Counted from the first letter of the stretch, positions 17,462 to 26,963 are shown. The stretch: DNA of 54,753 bases from Chloroflexota bacterium (GCA_026710825.1 JAPOQH010000066.1:1-54753); one strand, 5' to 3'. Translations and numbers: made by a program. The notes: a model not told the origin generated them from the sequence alone.

Positions 17462-17555
17462 TGAAAGCGCCTCCTTTATTTCGGTAAGGATGCCAGTGTT
17501 TCATTATAGCCCCCACCACCGGCGTTATCAATCAGATCAAACGCGCCCCGGCGCC

Positions 17556-17653
17556 TTTAGATTGTCGTACCGCGGTGACGCAGTCGGCTTTAGATTGTTG
17601 TACGACGGTAGCGCAGTCCCCATTCAATGTCGTCCCACGGTAGCGCAATCCGC
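17556..17653. repeat. Three tandem imperfect 33-bp repeats
   Basis: Units start at 17556, 17589 and 17622 (33, 33 and 32 bp). The shared core is TTTAGATTGT, C/T, GTAC, then CGG, then GCAGTC; the third unit is more diverged. They lie in the 346-bp gap upstream of pdxS, which otherwise holds no recognisable gene. No spacers are present, so this is not a CRISPR array. Confidence 0.75.
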
Positions 17654-17681
17654 TCATGGTGAGCCAGTCGAACCACGAGCG
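17651..17681. repeat. Short palindrome CGCTCATGGT / ACCACGAGCG
   Basis: The arms CGCTCATGGT (17651-17660) and ACCACGAGCG (17672-17681) pair with one wobble around a GAGCCAGTCGA centre. The centre resembles the GAGCCTGTCGAA intergenic repeats found in many genomes; the fragment at 9521-9542 has a related CTGTCGAAGG. The rest of the gap, to 17807, shows nothing identifiable. Confidence 0.5.
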
Positions 17682-17807
17682 GACGGTCAGCAAGGCTGCG
17701 TCCTTGGTAGTGGTCGCCCCCTCGTCCCGTGGCAATCGAATGGCCTTGCACGCGCCCGCCGGCATAGGGGCCGCTACCCACCTCGCGCCTACGGTTGACC
17801 GTCCCAT

Positions 17808-18653
17808 CTACGGTTGAAAGGTCACCGTGATCATAGTTTCTACCGAAGTGCCTTCGCGAATGGCCAGCACCGAGATCTCGTTCAGGCCGGGCCGCAACAC
17901 AATGTCGGCCTGCCACCGGCCTGATGCGTCCGGCGGAGCCGGGATGATCTCGTTCACCACCACCTGCGCTCCGGGCAGGGTTTCGCCGGATATCGTCATA
18001 ACCCGGTTGGTTACAGTGGCCCCGTTGTCCGGCTGGGCAATCTCCAGGAACAGGGTCAGCGGCGTGCTGTCGTAGGTCAACTGGAGCAACTGGTGTTTCG
18101 GTTCTGGAGACGCGCTGTTGTTGCTGATCACCTCGATGACGTTGAATCCCTCGGCCAGCGGAATCGTCACGACAAAGTGCCCCTCGAAGTCGGCCCGCAG
18201 GATTATGCTCCGTTCCATGTCCTCCCTGCTGTCGTAGGTTACCTCAAGAATTGACCCGGGCAGCGTCGTGCCGAACAGGTCGATCTCGGGCTCGCCCCGT
18301 ATCACGTCAAGATTGGACGGATAATGCACCGCCAGGAAATGGGGAGGCGGGGTCGGCGTAGGTTGCGCCGGCGTAGGTGTGGGCGCCGGCGTAGGTGTGG
18401 GCGCCGGTGTTGGCGTGGGCGCCGGCGTGGGTGTGGGCACTGCTGTAGGCGTTGGTGGCGGCAGCGTGGGCGCTGGCGTCGGAGTGGGCGTCGGGGGTAA
18501 GGCAGTCGGCTGAATCGGCGCCGGTGTTGGCGTGGGCCGCGCTCTCGCCGTCGACGGCACATCGGGTACGCCCGGCAGGGCGAGCACCCAGACCGCCATG
18601 AACACGGCAATCAGACCGAACGCCAGTAGCGCTGCTATGACCCTTTGTCGCAC
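17808..18653 (-). CDS. Membrane-anchored PT-rich protein with two bacterial Ig-like repeats
   Basis: The protein has 281 residues. One N-terminal TM or signal helix (VIAALLAFGLIAVFMAVWVL) is followed by a Pro/Thr/Ala tract of about 65 residues (PTPAPTPTPAP units, encoded by 12-nt DNA repeats near 18361-18440). Two domains of about 80 residues follow, each with the pattern GxTLPGSxLEV / GETLPGAQVVVN, then DxxGxFxxxIPLxxGxNxIxVI. These look like glucodextranase-B or invasin-type Ig folds. It lies 64 nt after the kinase gene on the same strand. It probably projects from the cell surface; the ligand is unknown. Confidence 0.7.
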   Translation of the reverse strand: MRQRVIAALLAFGLIAVFMAVWVLALPGVPDVPSTARARPTPTPAPIQPTALPPTPTPTPAPTLPPPTPTAVPTPTPAPTPTPAPTPTPAPTPTPAQPTPTPPPHFLAVHYPSNLDVIRGEPEIDLFGTTLPGSILEVTYDSREDMERSIILRADFEGHFVVTIPLAEGFNVIEVISNNSASPEPKHQLLQLTYDSTPLTLFLEIAQPDNGATVTNRVMTISGETLPGAQVVVNEIIPAPPDASGRWQADIVLRPGLNEISVLAIREGTSVETMITVTFQP

Positions 18654-18717
18654 AGGTTGGTTGGTGATAGATGACGGGAGGCTCCCTCCGACTGTCCGGG
18701 CGTATGCCCGAGTCGGA

Positions 18718-19701
18718 TCAGGCCTCGGGTGAACCTATCGGCAGAGTGAGGGCGAACACGGTGCGATGATCGGGATTCGGCGCGGCCACCGACTCCACCG
18801 ATAGCTCGCCTCCGTAACGATGCGCCAGCGTGCGGCTGATGTACAGGCCGAGACCCGAGGAGGTCTTTTCATCGCTGCGCCCCATCTCCGGAGTCCAGCC
18901 CCTGGTGAACAGGTGCGGCCGGTAGTGGTCCGGAATCCCCGGCCCGTTGTCGCTCACGGAAATCCTGAACTGCCTGGCGTCGCGCACCACGGAAATCTCG
19001 ATGTAGTCACCCCCGTACCGCAGCGCATTGTCCACCAGGTTGGCGATGATGTGCTCCAGTGCGGCTGCTTCCGAATACACCAGTCCGAATTCCTCCGGCT
19101 CCGACCACCACGCAATATCCTTGCCCTGTTCCGCTGCCTGTCCCGTGTACCGTTCCACGATGCGGCTGACCACGGCGGTCGGTTCCACCGGGTAGCGCGC
19201 GATGGGCGCGTCCGGGGTCTCCAGGTTGATCATGACCTGCATGTTCGCCATCATCAGCCTGAACGACGGCGCCTGCTCCTCAATCTCGTCCAGCAACTCG
19301 TGGACCACTATCGAAACGTCCTCCCCGGTTGCCGCCAGCACTCCGCGCACCTCGCGGCACTTGCCCAGGATGCGGCGCATGGGCCTCCCCAGGTCATGTT
19401 GGAACGTCTCAAACTGTTGCTCCGTCAACCGGCTCCAGTCGTCCACCCCGTTTGGACCCTTGCCGTTGCCGTTGCTCCCGCCGATCGCCACGTAACTCCC
19501 CACTGCAACCGCCAGGCCAACCACCACCGCGGCAATCCCGAAGTACGACAGTGGCTCAACGGGCCACGGCTCCGGAAACACCCACGTCAGCGGAATGAAT
19601 AGCGACGCCACCATCACGCCCAAGCCGACTACCGCCAGGAAAATTCCTGCGTAGGCCAGTACGGGATGTCCCCCGGTATGTCGGGACGGTAACGTTGCCA
19701 T
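18718..19701 (-). CDS. Membrane sensor histidine kinase
   Basis: The protein has 327 residues. Two N-terminal TM helices (about 15-40 and 50-74) enclose a short loop, so little extracellular sensing domain exists. The phospho-acceptor is H102 in FQHDLGRPMRR. The ATPase part shows the N box (HIIANLVDNALRYG), G1 (VSDNGPGIP) and G2 (SSGLGLYISR). It phosphorylates the response regulator encoded 8 nt upstream. The missing periplasmic domain suggests a signal from the membrane or from a partner protein. Confidence 0.88.
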   Translation of the reverse strand: MATLPSRHTGGHPVLAYAGIFLAVVGLGVMVASLFIPLTWVFPEPWPVEPLSYFGIAAVVVGLAVAVGSYVAIGGSNGNGKGPNGVDDWSRLTEQQFETFQHDLGRPMRRILGKCREVRGVLAATGEDVSIVVHELLDEIEEQAPSFRLMMANMQVMINLETPDAPIARYPVEPTAVVSRIVERYTGQAAEQGKDIAWWSEPEEFGLVYSEAAALEHIIANLVDNALRYGGDYIEISVVRDARQFRISVSDNGPGIPDHYRPHLFTRGWTPEMGRSDEKTSSGLGLYISRTLAHRYGGELSVESVAAPNPDHRTVFALTLPIGSPEA

Positions 19702-19709
19702 GCGTCCCC

Positions 19710-20492
19710 CTAGTCCCGCGGCGGCAGCAGCCGATAGCCGCGATCCCGGACGCTGACTATGAAGTCATTGGCCCCCAGCGGCCGGCCCAGCGCGCGCCCC
19801 ATCGATACCTTGATCTCGCGAATCCGCACCCTGAGTGACGCCCGCGTATCATCCCCCTCCAGGAAACGCTCCAGCCGGTCGAAAGGCACCACGTTGCCGG
19901 GGCTGCGGTACCACGCCTGGGCCAGTTCGTGCAGGATGTCAAAGCGTCGGCCCCTGACGTCCGCCACCGGAGTCTGTGTTCCATCCTCGTCCACCACCAG
20001 CACCGCGCCAGCGTCGTTGTCCAGCACAATCCGGCCTCCGATGGCGATGGTCCCGGGATCCGCTCCAACCAGTCGCCGCATTCGTAGCGCCACCTCTTCC
20101 GGAGACGCCAGCTTGTCTATGAACTCCACCGGCGCTTCCACCTGCAGCGCGCTCCGCGCCACCGTTTCGCGCTCCACACCCTGGCTGTATTGAGTAAACA
20201 TCAACACAGGCAGCCTCGGCTGCTCCTCCACGATCCTCTTGAGCAGGTCCAGACCCTTGAATTGGTCGTCCCGATATTCGCCCAGCCTCACGTCCAGGAT
20301 CACCCCGTCCGGCATGGCGTCCTCAATCGCTTCCAGCGCCGCCCACAGCATGTCGTCGGCGGACCCGTGCGCTTCCTTGCTCACCACTTTGGTGGTCCAC
20401 CCTTCGTCCTCAAGACGCCGCCGCACCGCCCGCACGATGGCCGAAGTCGCCTCGTCGTCAACAATCAGTATATTTCCGGACCGCGGCGCCAT
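19710..20492 (-). CDS. Response regulator, receiver plus winged helix (OmpR-like)
   Basis: The protein has 260 residues. The receiver shows D12/D13 in ILIVDDEA, phospho-acceptor D67 in VILDVRL, and VLMFTQYSQ with the conserved Thr. It has an insertion compared with a minimal receiver (ADDMLWAALEAIEDAMPD, GEYRDDQF). After a small beta-rich stretch (about 145-175, DNDAGAVLVVDEDG) comes a winged-helix domain ending SMGRALGRPLG, then IVSVRDRGYRL, typical of OmpR/PhoB. The extra central module resembles the strand region before the winged helix in large OmpR proteins. It is the partner of the kinase. Confidence 0.85.
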   Translation of the reverse strand: MAPRSGNILIVDDEATSAIVRAVRRRLEDEGWTTKVVSKEAHGSADDMLWAALEAIEDAMPDGVILDVRLGEYRDDQFKGLDLLKRIVEEQPRLPVLMFTQYSQGVERETVARSALQVEAPVEFIDKLASPEEVALRMRRLVGADPGTIAIGGRIVLDNDAGAVLVVDEDGTQTPVADVRGRRFDILHELAQAWYRSPGNVVPFDRLERFLEGDDTRASLRVRIREIKVSMGRALGRPLGANDFIVSVRDRGYRLLPPRD

Positions 20493-20498
20493 ACGGTT

Positions 20499-21110
20499 CT
20501 ACCCGCGACCCGATTGAGAGCGACTGCGTTCTCTGAAAATATCCGCCAGGGGAATTTCCAGGCCGGGTAGCAGCACAGTGGTTAGAGTATCGTCGTCGGT
20601 GAGGACCCCACGCTCAACGTACTCATGGCCGCTCAATTCCAGCGGCGTGACCGTACGGTTCAGTTCGTCGACAATCCAGTATTCGGCGATGCCCGCCTCG
20701 GCATATACCTGACGCTTCCGCACCAGGTCGCGCCTGCGGTCTGAGGACAGAATCTCCACAACGATGTCCGGCGCTCCCTCGATCATCCGCTCGCTTACTA
20801 CGGCTTCGTTTGACCGCAGAATCACCGTCAGGTCGGGAGCGAACAACCGCGGCAACGCTGAAGGCAGGGCAACTACAACGTCGGGGTGTACGTCGAATGG
20901 GATCTCATCAAAAGTATCCAGGAAATTGAAGAAGTGTTGAATCAACCTGCCCTGCGTACGTTGATGGGCGATTCGGGGTCTCGGCATGATGTACAGCTTT
21001 CCGTCGTCCAACTCCAGCTTGCGCTTGTCCTCGGGGTCCGGCAAGTCCAGATCCATGAATTCGGCGACGGTCAACTGCATTCCCGAACGCGGTTCCATTG
21101 TAGTGGTCAT
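20499..21110 (-). CDS. Uma2-family putative nuclease
   Basis: The protein has 203 residues. Uma2/DUF820 signature elements are present: LTVAEFMDL, KLELDDGKLY, LFAPDLTVI, then PDIVVEILSSD with the catalytic D-x-x-x-E-x-x-S pattern and AGIAEYWIVDE. The fold is a PD-(D/E)XK nuclease. These genes are abundant in cyanobacteria and Chloroflexota and their role is unknown. The stop is 6 nt from the response regulator start, so it leads a Uma2-RR-HK-surface protein operon. Confidence 0.85.
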   Translation of the reverse strand: MTTTMEPRSGMQLTVAEFMDLDLPDPEDKRKLELDDGKLYIMPRPRIAHQRTQGRLIQHFFNFLDTFDEIPFDVHPDVVVALPSALPRLFAPDLTVILRSNEAVVSERMIEGAPDIVVEILSSDRRRDLVRKRQVYAEAGIAEYWIVDELNRTVTPLELSGHEYVERGVLTDDDTLTTVLLPGLEIPLADIFRERSRSQSGRG

Positions 21111-21241
21111 GACTGATTGCTCCCCATCCTGCCGACATTATAAGGCCATTCGCCAACCCATGTCGTTGGCGGCATCGGCGGACCCTGACGCAAAGGGGCG
21201 ACCGATTGGCCGCCCCCCACAGTGGTCGAAGGTTGGCCCGA

Positions 21242-22678
21242 TCAGGCGTCTTTGGTCAGGTTGGTCAGGAACTCCGAGTTCGTGCGGGTCCTCGCCAGCC
21301 GCTCCAGCACCCTCTTGGTGGCGTCGCCCATGTTGGCCTGGTCGCCGCCCGACGCCAGCGTGACCATCCGGCGCAGCAGCCAGATCTGCGGAACCGCCTC
21401 TGCGTCGTACAGCAATTCCTCTCTGCGTGTCCCGCTGCGCACCACGTCGATGGCCGGGAAGTAGCGCTGGTCCGCCAGCCGACGGTCAAGGTGCAACTCC
21501 ATGTTGCCGGTGCCCTTGAACTCCTCGTAGATCACCTCGTCCATCCGGCTGCCCGTGTCCAACAGGCACGTGGCGATGATGGTCAGCGATCCCCCTTCCT
21601 CCAGGTTCCGCGCGGCCCCGATGAACCGCTTGGCCGGGTACAACGCCGCCGGATCAATTCCGCCAGATAACGTCCGCCCAGAGGTCGGCAACGCCAGGTT
21701 GTAGGCGCGTGTCAGCCGGGTGATGCTGTCCAGGAGGATCACCACGTCGCGTCCGGTCTCGGTCATTCGCTTGGCACGCTCAACCGCCAGTTCCGCGACC
21801 CGGCACTGCTCTTCAACCGACTCGTCGAACGTTGACGCGAACACGTCGCCCTTCACGGCCCGCCGCATCTCGGTCACTTCCTCCGGCCGCTCCCCGATGA
21901 GCACCACCATCAGGAGCACTTCCGGCCGGTTCTCGGTGATCGCCGCGGCAATCTGCCGCAGCACTGTGGTCTTGCCGGCCTTGGGCGGTGATACGACCAG
22001 TCCCCGTTGCCCCAATCCGATTGGCGCGAACAGATCGATCATCCGCGACGGCAACCCGCCCTGCGGGTTTTCCAGCACGATATGGTCGTTGGGGAATATC
22101 GGCGTCAGGGATTCGAAAAGACGCCGGTTCGCCGGGGTCTGCTGCTCCGGCCCCAAAAGGTTGATCTTGGTTACCCGCGTCAGGCCGTAGTGGCGCTCGC
22201 CGTCCTTGGGCGGCCGCACCGTGCCCACCACCGTGTCGCCGGTTTTCAGGTTGGACCGTCTGATCTGCGACTGCCCCACGAAAACGTCGCCCGCCACGGG
22301 CGGATATTGCATCGATCGCAAAAGCCCATGACCGGCGTCCATGACCTCGAGCACGCCGGAAGCCACCAGTTGGTTCCTGCCGGCGGCGGATTGTCGGATC
22401 CGGTGAAACAGCGCGTCTCGTCCTAACTCGGACAGGGCGCCGTCGTCTCGCAATCCCACCTCCGGCGCGAGTTGCAACAGATCTTCCTGCGACATCTTCG
22501 CCAGGTCTGCAATGTCCACCGGATTCGCGTCCTGCGCGCCTTCGGGGTGTTCGTTCAGTTCATCATCGCCATCTTCGGCCCGCCCTCGGTCCATGACGAG
22601 CTTGGCGTCGTCATCTCCGGGTGGTGGGCGGCGGCGGCGGCGGGGGGCGGTTGTGGCCCCGGTGCGGGCGCGAACCAT
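21242..22678 (-). CDS. rho: Transcription termination factor Rho
   Basis: The protein has 478 residues from the ATG at 22678 (CCGGAGG 9 nt upstream). The N terminus is an Arg/Asp-rich extension of about 70 residues, as in other high-GC Rho proteins. The RNA-binding cold-shock-like domain follows (VLEVMDAGHGLLRS, PPVAGDVFVGQSQIR). The ATPase has Walker A SPPKAGKTT, Walker B DVVILLDSITRL and the Q-loop (TSGRTLSGGIDP). It ends untranslated transcripts. Only 4 nt separate it from the aldolase stop. Confidence 0.96.
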   Translation of the reverse strand: MVRARTGATTAPRRRRRPPPGDDDAKLVMDRGRAEDGDDELNEHPEGAQDANPVDIADLAKMSQEDLLQLAPEVGLRDDGALSELGRDALFHRIRQSAAGRNQLVASGVLEVMDAGHGLLRSMQYPPVAGDVFVGQSQIRRSNLKTGDTVVGTVRPPKDGERHYGLTRVTKINLLGPEQQTPANRRLFESLTPIFPNDHIVLENPQGGLPSRMIDLFAPIGLGQRGLVVSPPKAGKTTVLRQIAAAITENRPEVLLMVVLIGERPEEVTEMRRAVKGDVFASTFDESVEEQCRVAELAVERAKRMTETGRDVVILLDSITRLTRAYNLALPTSGRTLSGGIDPAALYPAKRFIGAARNLEEGGSLTIIATCLLDTGSRMDEVIYEEFKGTGNMELHLDRRLADQRYFPAIDVVRSGTRREELLYDAEAVPQIWLLRRMVTLASGGDQANMGDATKRVLERLARTRTNSEFLTNLTKDA

Positions 22679-22682
22679 ATCG

Positions 22683-23342
22683 TCAGCCTCCGGATGCTTG
22701 TTGCCAGTCCTGCAGGAATCTCGACAGGCCGGCATCGGTCAATGGGTGTTTGATCATCTGCGTCAGTACGTTGTAGGGCACGGTGGAAATGTCCGCGCCC
22801 GCGGCGGCCGCGGTCGTGCAGTGTCTCGCTCCGCGAATGCTTGCCGCCATCACCATGGTCTCAATGTCTTGCTCCCGGTACACGGCCACTATGTCCCGCA
22901 CCAGCTCCATCCCGTCCTGTCCAATGTCGTCCAACCGGCCCACGAACGGACTAACCACGGTGCTGCCGGCGTTGGCCCCCAGCAGGGCCTGATTCACGGT
23001 GAACACCAGCGTCTGGTTGATGTGGATGCCGTCTCGCGCCAGTGCGCTGATCGCCTTGAACCCCTCCTCGGTGCTTGGAATCTTCACCCAGGGGTTGGGA
23101 ATCCATTCGGCGATGTCCCGACCCTCGGCGATCATCCCCGCCGCGTCGGTGCTCACCACCTCCACCGATATCGGTCCGTCGATTATGTCGGCGATTTCCT
23201 GCACGGCCGCTCGGTAGCCGGCCGCGCCGCCGATTCCCTCTTTCGCAGCCAGCGATGGGTTGGTGGTTATGCCGGAAATAACGCCCAGCTCCGCGCCGGC
23301 GCGAATTTCGTCGATGTTTGCGGTATCCAGAAAGAGTTTCAC
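22683..23342 (-). CDS. Fructose-6-phosphate aldolase / small transaldolase
   Basis: The protein has 219 residues, the size of the short transaldolase group. MKLFLDTANIDEI is the typical start. The Schiff-base Lys is K87 in NPWVKIPST, and HINQTLVFT with SPFVGRLDDIG complete the barrel. Short proteins of this group act either as transaldolase or fructose-6-phosphate aldolase, and sequence alone does not separate the two. It lies between pyrG and rho on the same strand. Confidence 0.88.
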   Translation of the reverse strand: MKLFLDTANIDEIRAGAELGVISGITTNPSLAAKEGIGGAAGYRAAVQEIADIIDGPISVEVVSTDAAGMIAEGRDIAEWIPNPWVKIPSTEEGFKAISALARDGIHINQTLVFTVNQALLGANAGSTVVSPFVGRLDDIGQDGMELVRDIVAVYREQDIETMVMAASIRGARHCTTAAAAGADISTVPYNVLTQMIKHPLTDAGLSRFLQDWQQASGG

Positions 23343-23521
23343 TGCTTATCCCTCGATCCGTTTGTCTCGTCCTTATCCTCTAGAATCGTCGCTTATGCGA
23401 CCTTGGCGCGGCGTCTTATGGCCGGCGCCGTTGCGCGCGAAGAGTAGAACGTTGCCTGGGTCGGCGATGTGCTGCCGCTGCGCCGGTGGCCCATTGCGAT
23501 TGAAAAAATCTGCTGTCAGCT

Positions 23522-25183
23522 CTACTGAGTTGAGAATGACCACCAACCCGGTCGGTTGAATGGCAACTGCTTGCCCTCCCGCACCGTGTTCCCGGCCTCG
23601 CCCATCAGGGCGCTGAACAGCGGATGCGGTCGGTTCGGGCGCGACTGAAATTCAGGATGAAACTGCACGCCCACCATGAAAGGATGATTGGGTACTTCCG
23701 CCGCTTCCACCAGCTCCCCGTCCGGTGAAAGTCCGCTCATCACCATGCCGGATGCCTCCAGCGACTCGCGGTACTTGTTGTTGACCTCGTAGCGGTGCCG
23801 GTGCCGCTCCATAACCTCTGAGCGGTCCTTGCCGTAGGCCTGCGCCACCTGGGTGTTGCTCTGGGGCCGGCAGGGATATTGCCCCAGTCGCATCGTCCCG
23901 CCCAGGTCCGTGATTGCCCTCTGTCCGTGCATTATATCGATCACCGGATGCTCGCAATCCGGATCCAGCTCCGACGAATTCGCCCAGCGCAGGCCAGCCA
24001 CCTCCCGCGCCCAGTCGATCACCATCACCTGCATCCCCAGGCAGAGTCCCAGGTACGGCACCTCTTTATCCCGTGCGTATCGGCTGGTTTCCACCATGCC
24101 CTGCACTCCCCGCGGGCCAAAACCGCCGGGAACCACGATGCCGCAGACATCATTCAGATACTCGTCCGGCCCGTCCCGTTCCACGGCCTCCGAATGCACC
24201 CAGCGCACCTCCGCGCGCAATCCGCAGGATGCCGCCGCGTGTCGCAGCGCTTCCCGCACCGACATGTACGAGTCCGGATACTCCACGTACTTGCCCACAA
24301 TGGCGATCGGCACCGTCCGCTCGGCGGCGTTCATCCGGTCGATCAGGCTGTACCATTCGCCCAGATCCCGCTGTCCGTCCAGGCTCAACGACTGCGAAAG
24401 GAAGCGCCCCAGGCCGAATTCCTCCATGATCAACGGCACCTCGTACACGTTGTTCACGGTCGGCATCGGGAACACCGCTTCCGTTTCCACGTCACAGAAC
24501 AGGGACAGCTTCTCCTGGATACTCCGGGTGACCTCGGTATCGCTGCGGCAGATCAGCGCGTCCGGTTGGATCCCGATGCTCCGCAGTTCCTTTACGCTGT
24601 GCTGCGTCGGTTTGGTTTTCAACTCCTCCGACGCCGAGATGTACGGCAGCAGCGTCAGGTGCATGTAGAAAACATTCTGCCGGCCCACCGTGTTGCGCAT
24701 CTGGCGTATCGCTTCCAGGAAGGGTAGGCCTTCGATGTCTCCCACCGTGCCGCCCACTTCGACCACCACCACGTCCGAGTTGGATTTCTCCGCCAGGCTG
24801 ATCAGCCGGTCTTTGATCTCGTTGGTCAGATGTGGCACCGTCTGGATCGTGCCGCCCAGAAAATCGCCGCGCCGCTCGCGCGTTATCAGTTCCAGGTACG
24901 CCTGGCCCGCTGTGACGTTGCTGTCCCGCGTCAGTTCCACGTCGATGAAACGCTCGTAATGGCCCAGGTCCAGATCGGTTTCGCCCCCGTCCTTGGTGAC
25001 GAATACCTCGCCATGCTGGTACGGGGACATCGTCCCCGGGTCCACGTTCAGGTAGGGGTCCAGCTTCACGACGGTCACTGACAGACCTTGACTTTTCAGG
25101 ATGCGACCAATTGACGCAACGCAGATGCCCTTGCCAATGGAGCTAACCACGCCCCCGGTTACGAAAATGTACTTAGTGGGCAT
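23522..25183 (-). CDS. pyrG: CTP synthase
   Basis: The protein has 553 residues, full length. The N-terminal synthetase domain starts MPTKYIFVTGGVVSSIGKG with the P-loop. DPYLNVDPGTMSP, GGTVGDIEG and the UTP-binding region follow. The C-terminal glutaminase has GLCLGMQVMVIDWAR with the Cys nucleophile and VQFHPEFQSRP with the His-Glu pair. It converts UTP, ATP and glutamine to CTP. The frame ends in a TAG at 23522. Confidence 0.97.
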   Translation of the reverse strand: MPTKYIFVTGGVVSSIGKGICVASIGRILKSQGLSVTVVKLDPYLNVDPGTMSPYQHGEVFVTKDGGETDLDLGHYERFIDVELTRDSNVTAGQAYLELITRERRGDFLGGTIQTVPHLTNEIKDRLISLAEKSNSDVVVVEVGGTVGDIEGLPFLEAIRQMRNTVGRQNVFYMHLTLLPYISASEELKTKPTQHSVKELRSIGIQPDALICRSDTEVTRSIQEKLSLFCDVETEAVFPMPTVNNVYEVPLIMEEFGLGRFLSQSLSLDGQRDLGEWYSLIDRMNAAERTVPIAIVGKYVEYPDSYMSVREALRHAAASCGLRAEVRWVHSEAVERDGPDEYLNDVCGIVVPGGFGPRGVQGMVETSRYARDKEVPYLGLCLGMQVMVIDWAREVAGLRWANSSELDPDCEHPVIDIMHGQRAITDLGGTMRLGQYPCRPQSNTQVAQAYGKDRSEVMERHRHRYEVNNKYRESLEASGMVMSGLSPDGELVEAAEVPNHPFMVGVQFHPEFQSRPNRPHPLFSALMGEAGNTVREGKQLPFNRPGWWSFSTQ

Positions 25184-25916
25184 ACACGCCTGGTGAAATC
25201 GACGCCCGCGTCCTCATCTTGGTGAGGCCCGTCACGCCAACATGCACAACATTGTTCGCGTCAACGGGGCGATTCTTGCTGGAAAGAAGTTGAACGCCCG
25301 GAGGGGTGCCCGTCGGTCGGTTCAACTGGATAGGTCAGCACGCAATGCAAGCAACACGGAATGCGCACCACCCATAACGTCCACATACTACAACGCCCGC
25401 CCGGGGTAGTCAAGAAACCCATTTGCGTCGCATGCCCACTTTCGCGCCCGGCTTCCCAACCCGTTCACACTCACTAACGCGTTTGCATCCCCGGATCCGT
25501 AGGTGCCCCTCCTGGCAGCCACACCCCGATGACAAAAAATGGCTCCGACAGGGGCGCAGTAAGATACTACCCATCGAGTTGTGCGATTTGCCGGGCAGTT
25601 TGGAATTGGGACGAGCCAGGACAAGAGGGCATTTACCGGCTGCGGGCTTCTTCACCGGGTTTGGCGGGCGCGGTCCTGGGGTCGCAGTTGAGATCCTTGC
25701 CGCCGTGACTTTTCAGCGTATTCCTTGCCACGACAAAAATCCCTTGGCGCGAAAGGCTGAAGGGGGCCTTTACCCCTTCGGCCCAATCAATGTCTGAATC
25801 TTGACCACGAGTTTCATCGTGGCAGGAACAGGAAGAAGTGCCTAACGCCAGCTTCCTCACATTCCACTAGGACGGAGACGCTGTCCACCTTTGCACGATG
25901 ACCTGGGCCGAGCTTG
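25184..25916. other. Gene-free 730-bp stretch with one hairpin
   Basis: No frame here has a ribosome site or a family pattern. The longest frames of about 75-120 codons on both strands overlap each other and have no recognisable sequence. One hairpin stands out: GGCTGAAGGGG (25755-25765) pairs with CCCCTTCGGCC (25773-25783) with one wobble and a 7-nt loop. The stretch separates the pyrG leader from a decayed gene, so it may contain more remnants. Confidence 0.5.
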
Positions 25917-26652
25917 TCATCCAACCCGTTCGATGAGGAAACTCCATCCCATATTTTTGTCATCGTCGATCTCGAGGATATATGCGCCGGCATCGTCCTT
26001 GCGCGCCGTCACGATTTCCTGAGTCGACACACTGTCGCTGGATATGTAATCGTAATAAAAGATTTTGCGACCCAGCGTTGTGCGGGTCAAATCCGCAGAT
26101 GTCAACGTGCCGCCAGTTAGAGTCATCCGGTACACGCCTGCGTACAAGTGGAAAATATGATTGGTGCTGTCGCCCACCCCACTTACTGATCCGATACACT
26201 GGATCGGCACGCACGTACCGTTGGCGAGGCAGTCTTGGACCGCCGGGGGCGATGGGCAAACGGGCGGAATTGGGCAGGCACCGGCCCGATCAGCGGCCAT
26301 GTGAAACTCACAGCGCGGACCGCTGGGCCACGAAAAGTCGCTGTTGAAACGCTCCTTTGTGTTGATGTGAATGCTGCTGACCAGCGCTGCGAAAGCATGG
26401 CGAGTCCCTGCTCTAGCCGTTTCGCCGTGTACTCGACCTTGCCGCCAAACTCCGGGAGGTTCTGAGCGTCCACGTCCGGATAGACGAATGCTTACAACCA
26501 ATTCCTGGTCCGGCTGGCCTTGGCGAACGGGAAGTCGATATCCGTGTTGACTTGGCCGATGCGGCAATAGGACGCCTGGGGTCAAGCATCCCACGATTTA
26601 ATGACCTGGCCAGGTTGTTTGCCATAAAATTGAGCATGGGCACTCTCCTGTA
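25917..26652 (-). pseudogene. Decayed C-terminal module related to the neighbouring subtilase
   Basis: Read in pieces on the minus strand, this stretch matches the C-terminal FN3-like module of the subtilase at 26964-29174. The match is Q-P-G-Q-V-I-K-S-W-D-A, then Y-C-R-I-G-Q-V-N, then PFAKAS, AFVYPDVDAQ and GGKVEYTAKRLEQG. After a frameshift near 26406 it continues THAFAALVSS-like, then KERFNSDFSWPS. Two in-frame stops interrupt it: a TGA after SWDA near 26580 and a TAA at 26492-26494. After the module, a Cys/Pro-rich segment and about 80 residues with ILEIDDDKNMGWSFLI remain open to 25917. No start was found. It is inverted relative to the intact subtilase, which suggests an old duplication or rearrangement. 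Confidence 0.75.
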
Positions 26653-26735
26653 GTCTAGCAACGCGCCGCACGGAGCCGAATTCTTAAATTTTCGTGGTTA
26701 TGGTGCCCTATCTTGATTAGTGATTGCTGCACCGG

Positions 26736-26751
26736 TGACACAGATGTGTCA
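26736..26751. promoter_or_regulatory. Perfect palindrome TGACACA-GA-TGTGTCA, candidate operator
   Basis: This 16-bp palindrome lies 212 bp upstream of the subtilase ATG, inside an AT-richer gap, and is nested in a wider inverted pair TGATTG (26721-26726) / CAATCA (26750-26755). The size suits a dimeric regulator. No adjacent regulator gene is present. Confidence 0.4.
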
Positions 26752-26963
26752 ATCAGAGTATATTGTACCAACACCCCACTGATTGACGTGCCCGCCCGGG
26801 AGTACTGACGTGCCGCTCCGGACAGTCCGTTATCGTGTTGAGAACGGTGCACAGGCGTTGGTTCCGCTAACGCACGTAGGATTTGTGCCTCATTGCGGGA
26901 ATCAGCCGGGCACGGCGGTCGGGGTCTAATAAGCCTATCTCACGCATCCGCAAGGAGGTCCCT

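Noticed and set aside
17556..17653. Possible CRISPR array
   Set aside because: Units are directly adjacent with no spacers and only three imperfect copies, and no cas genes are near.
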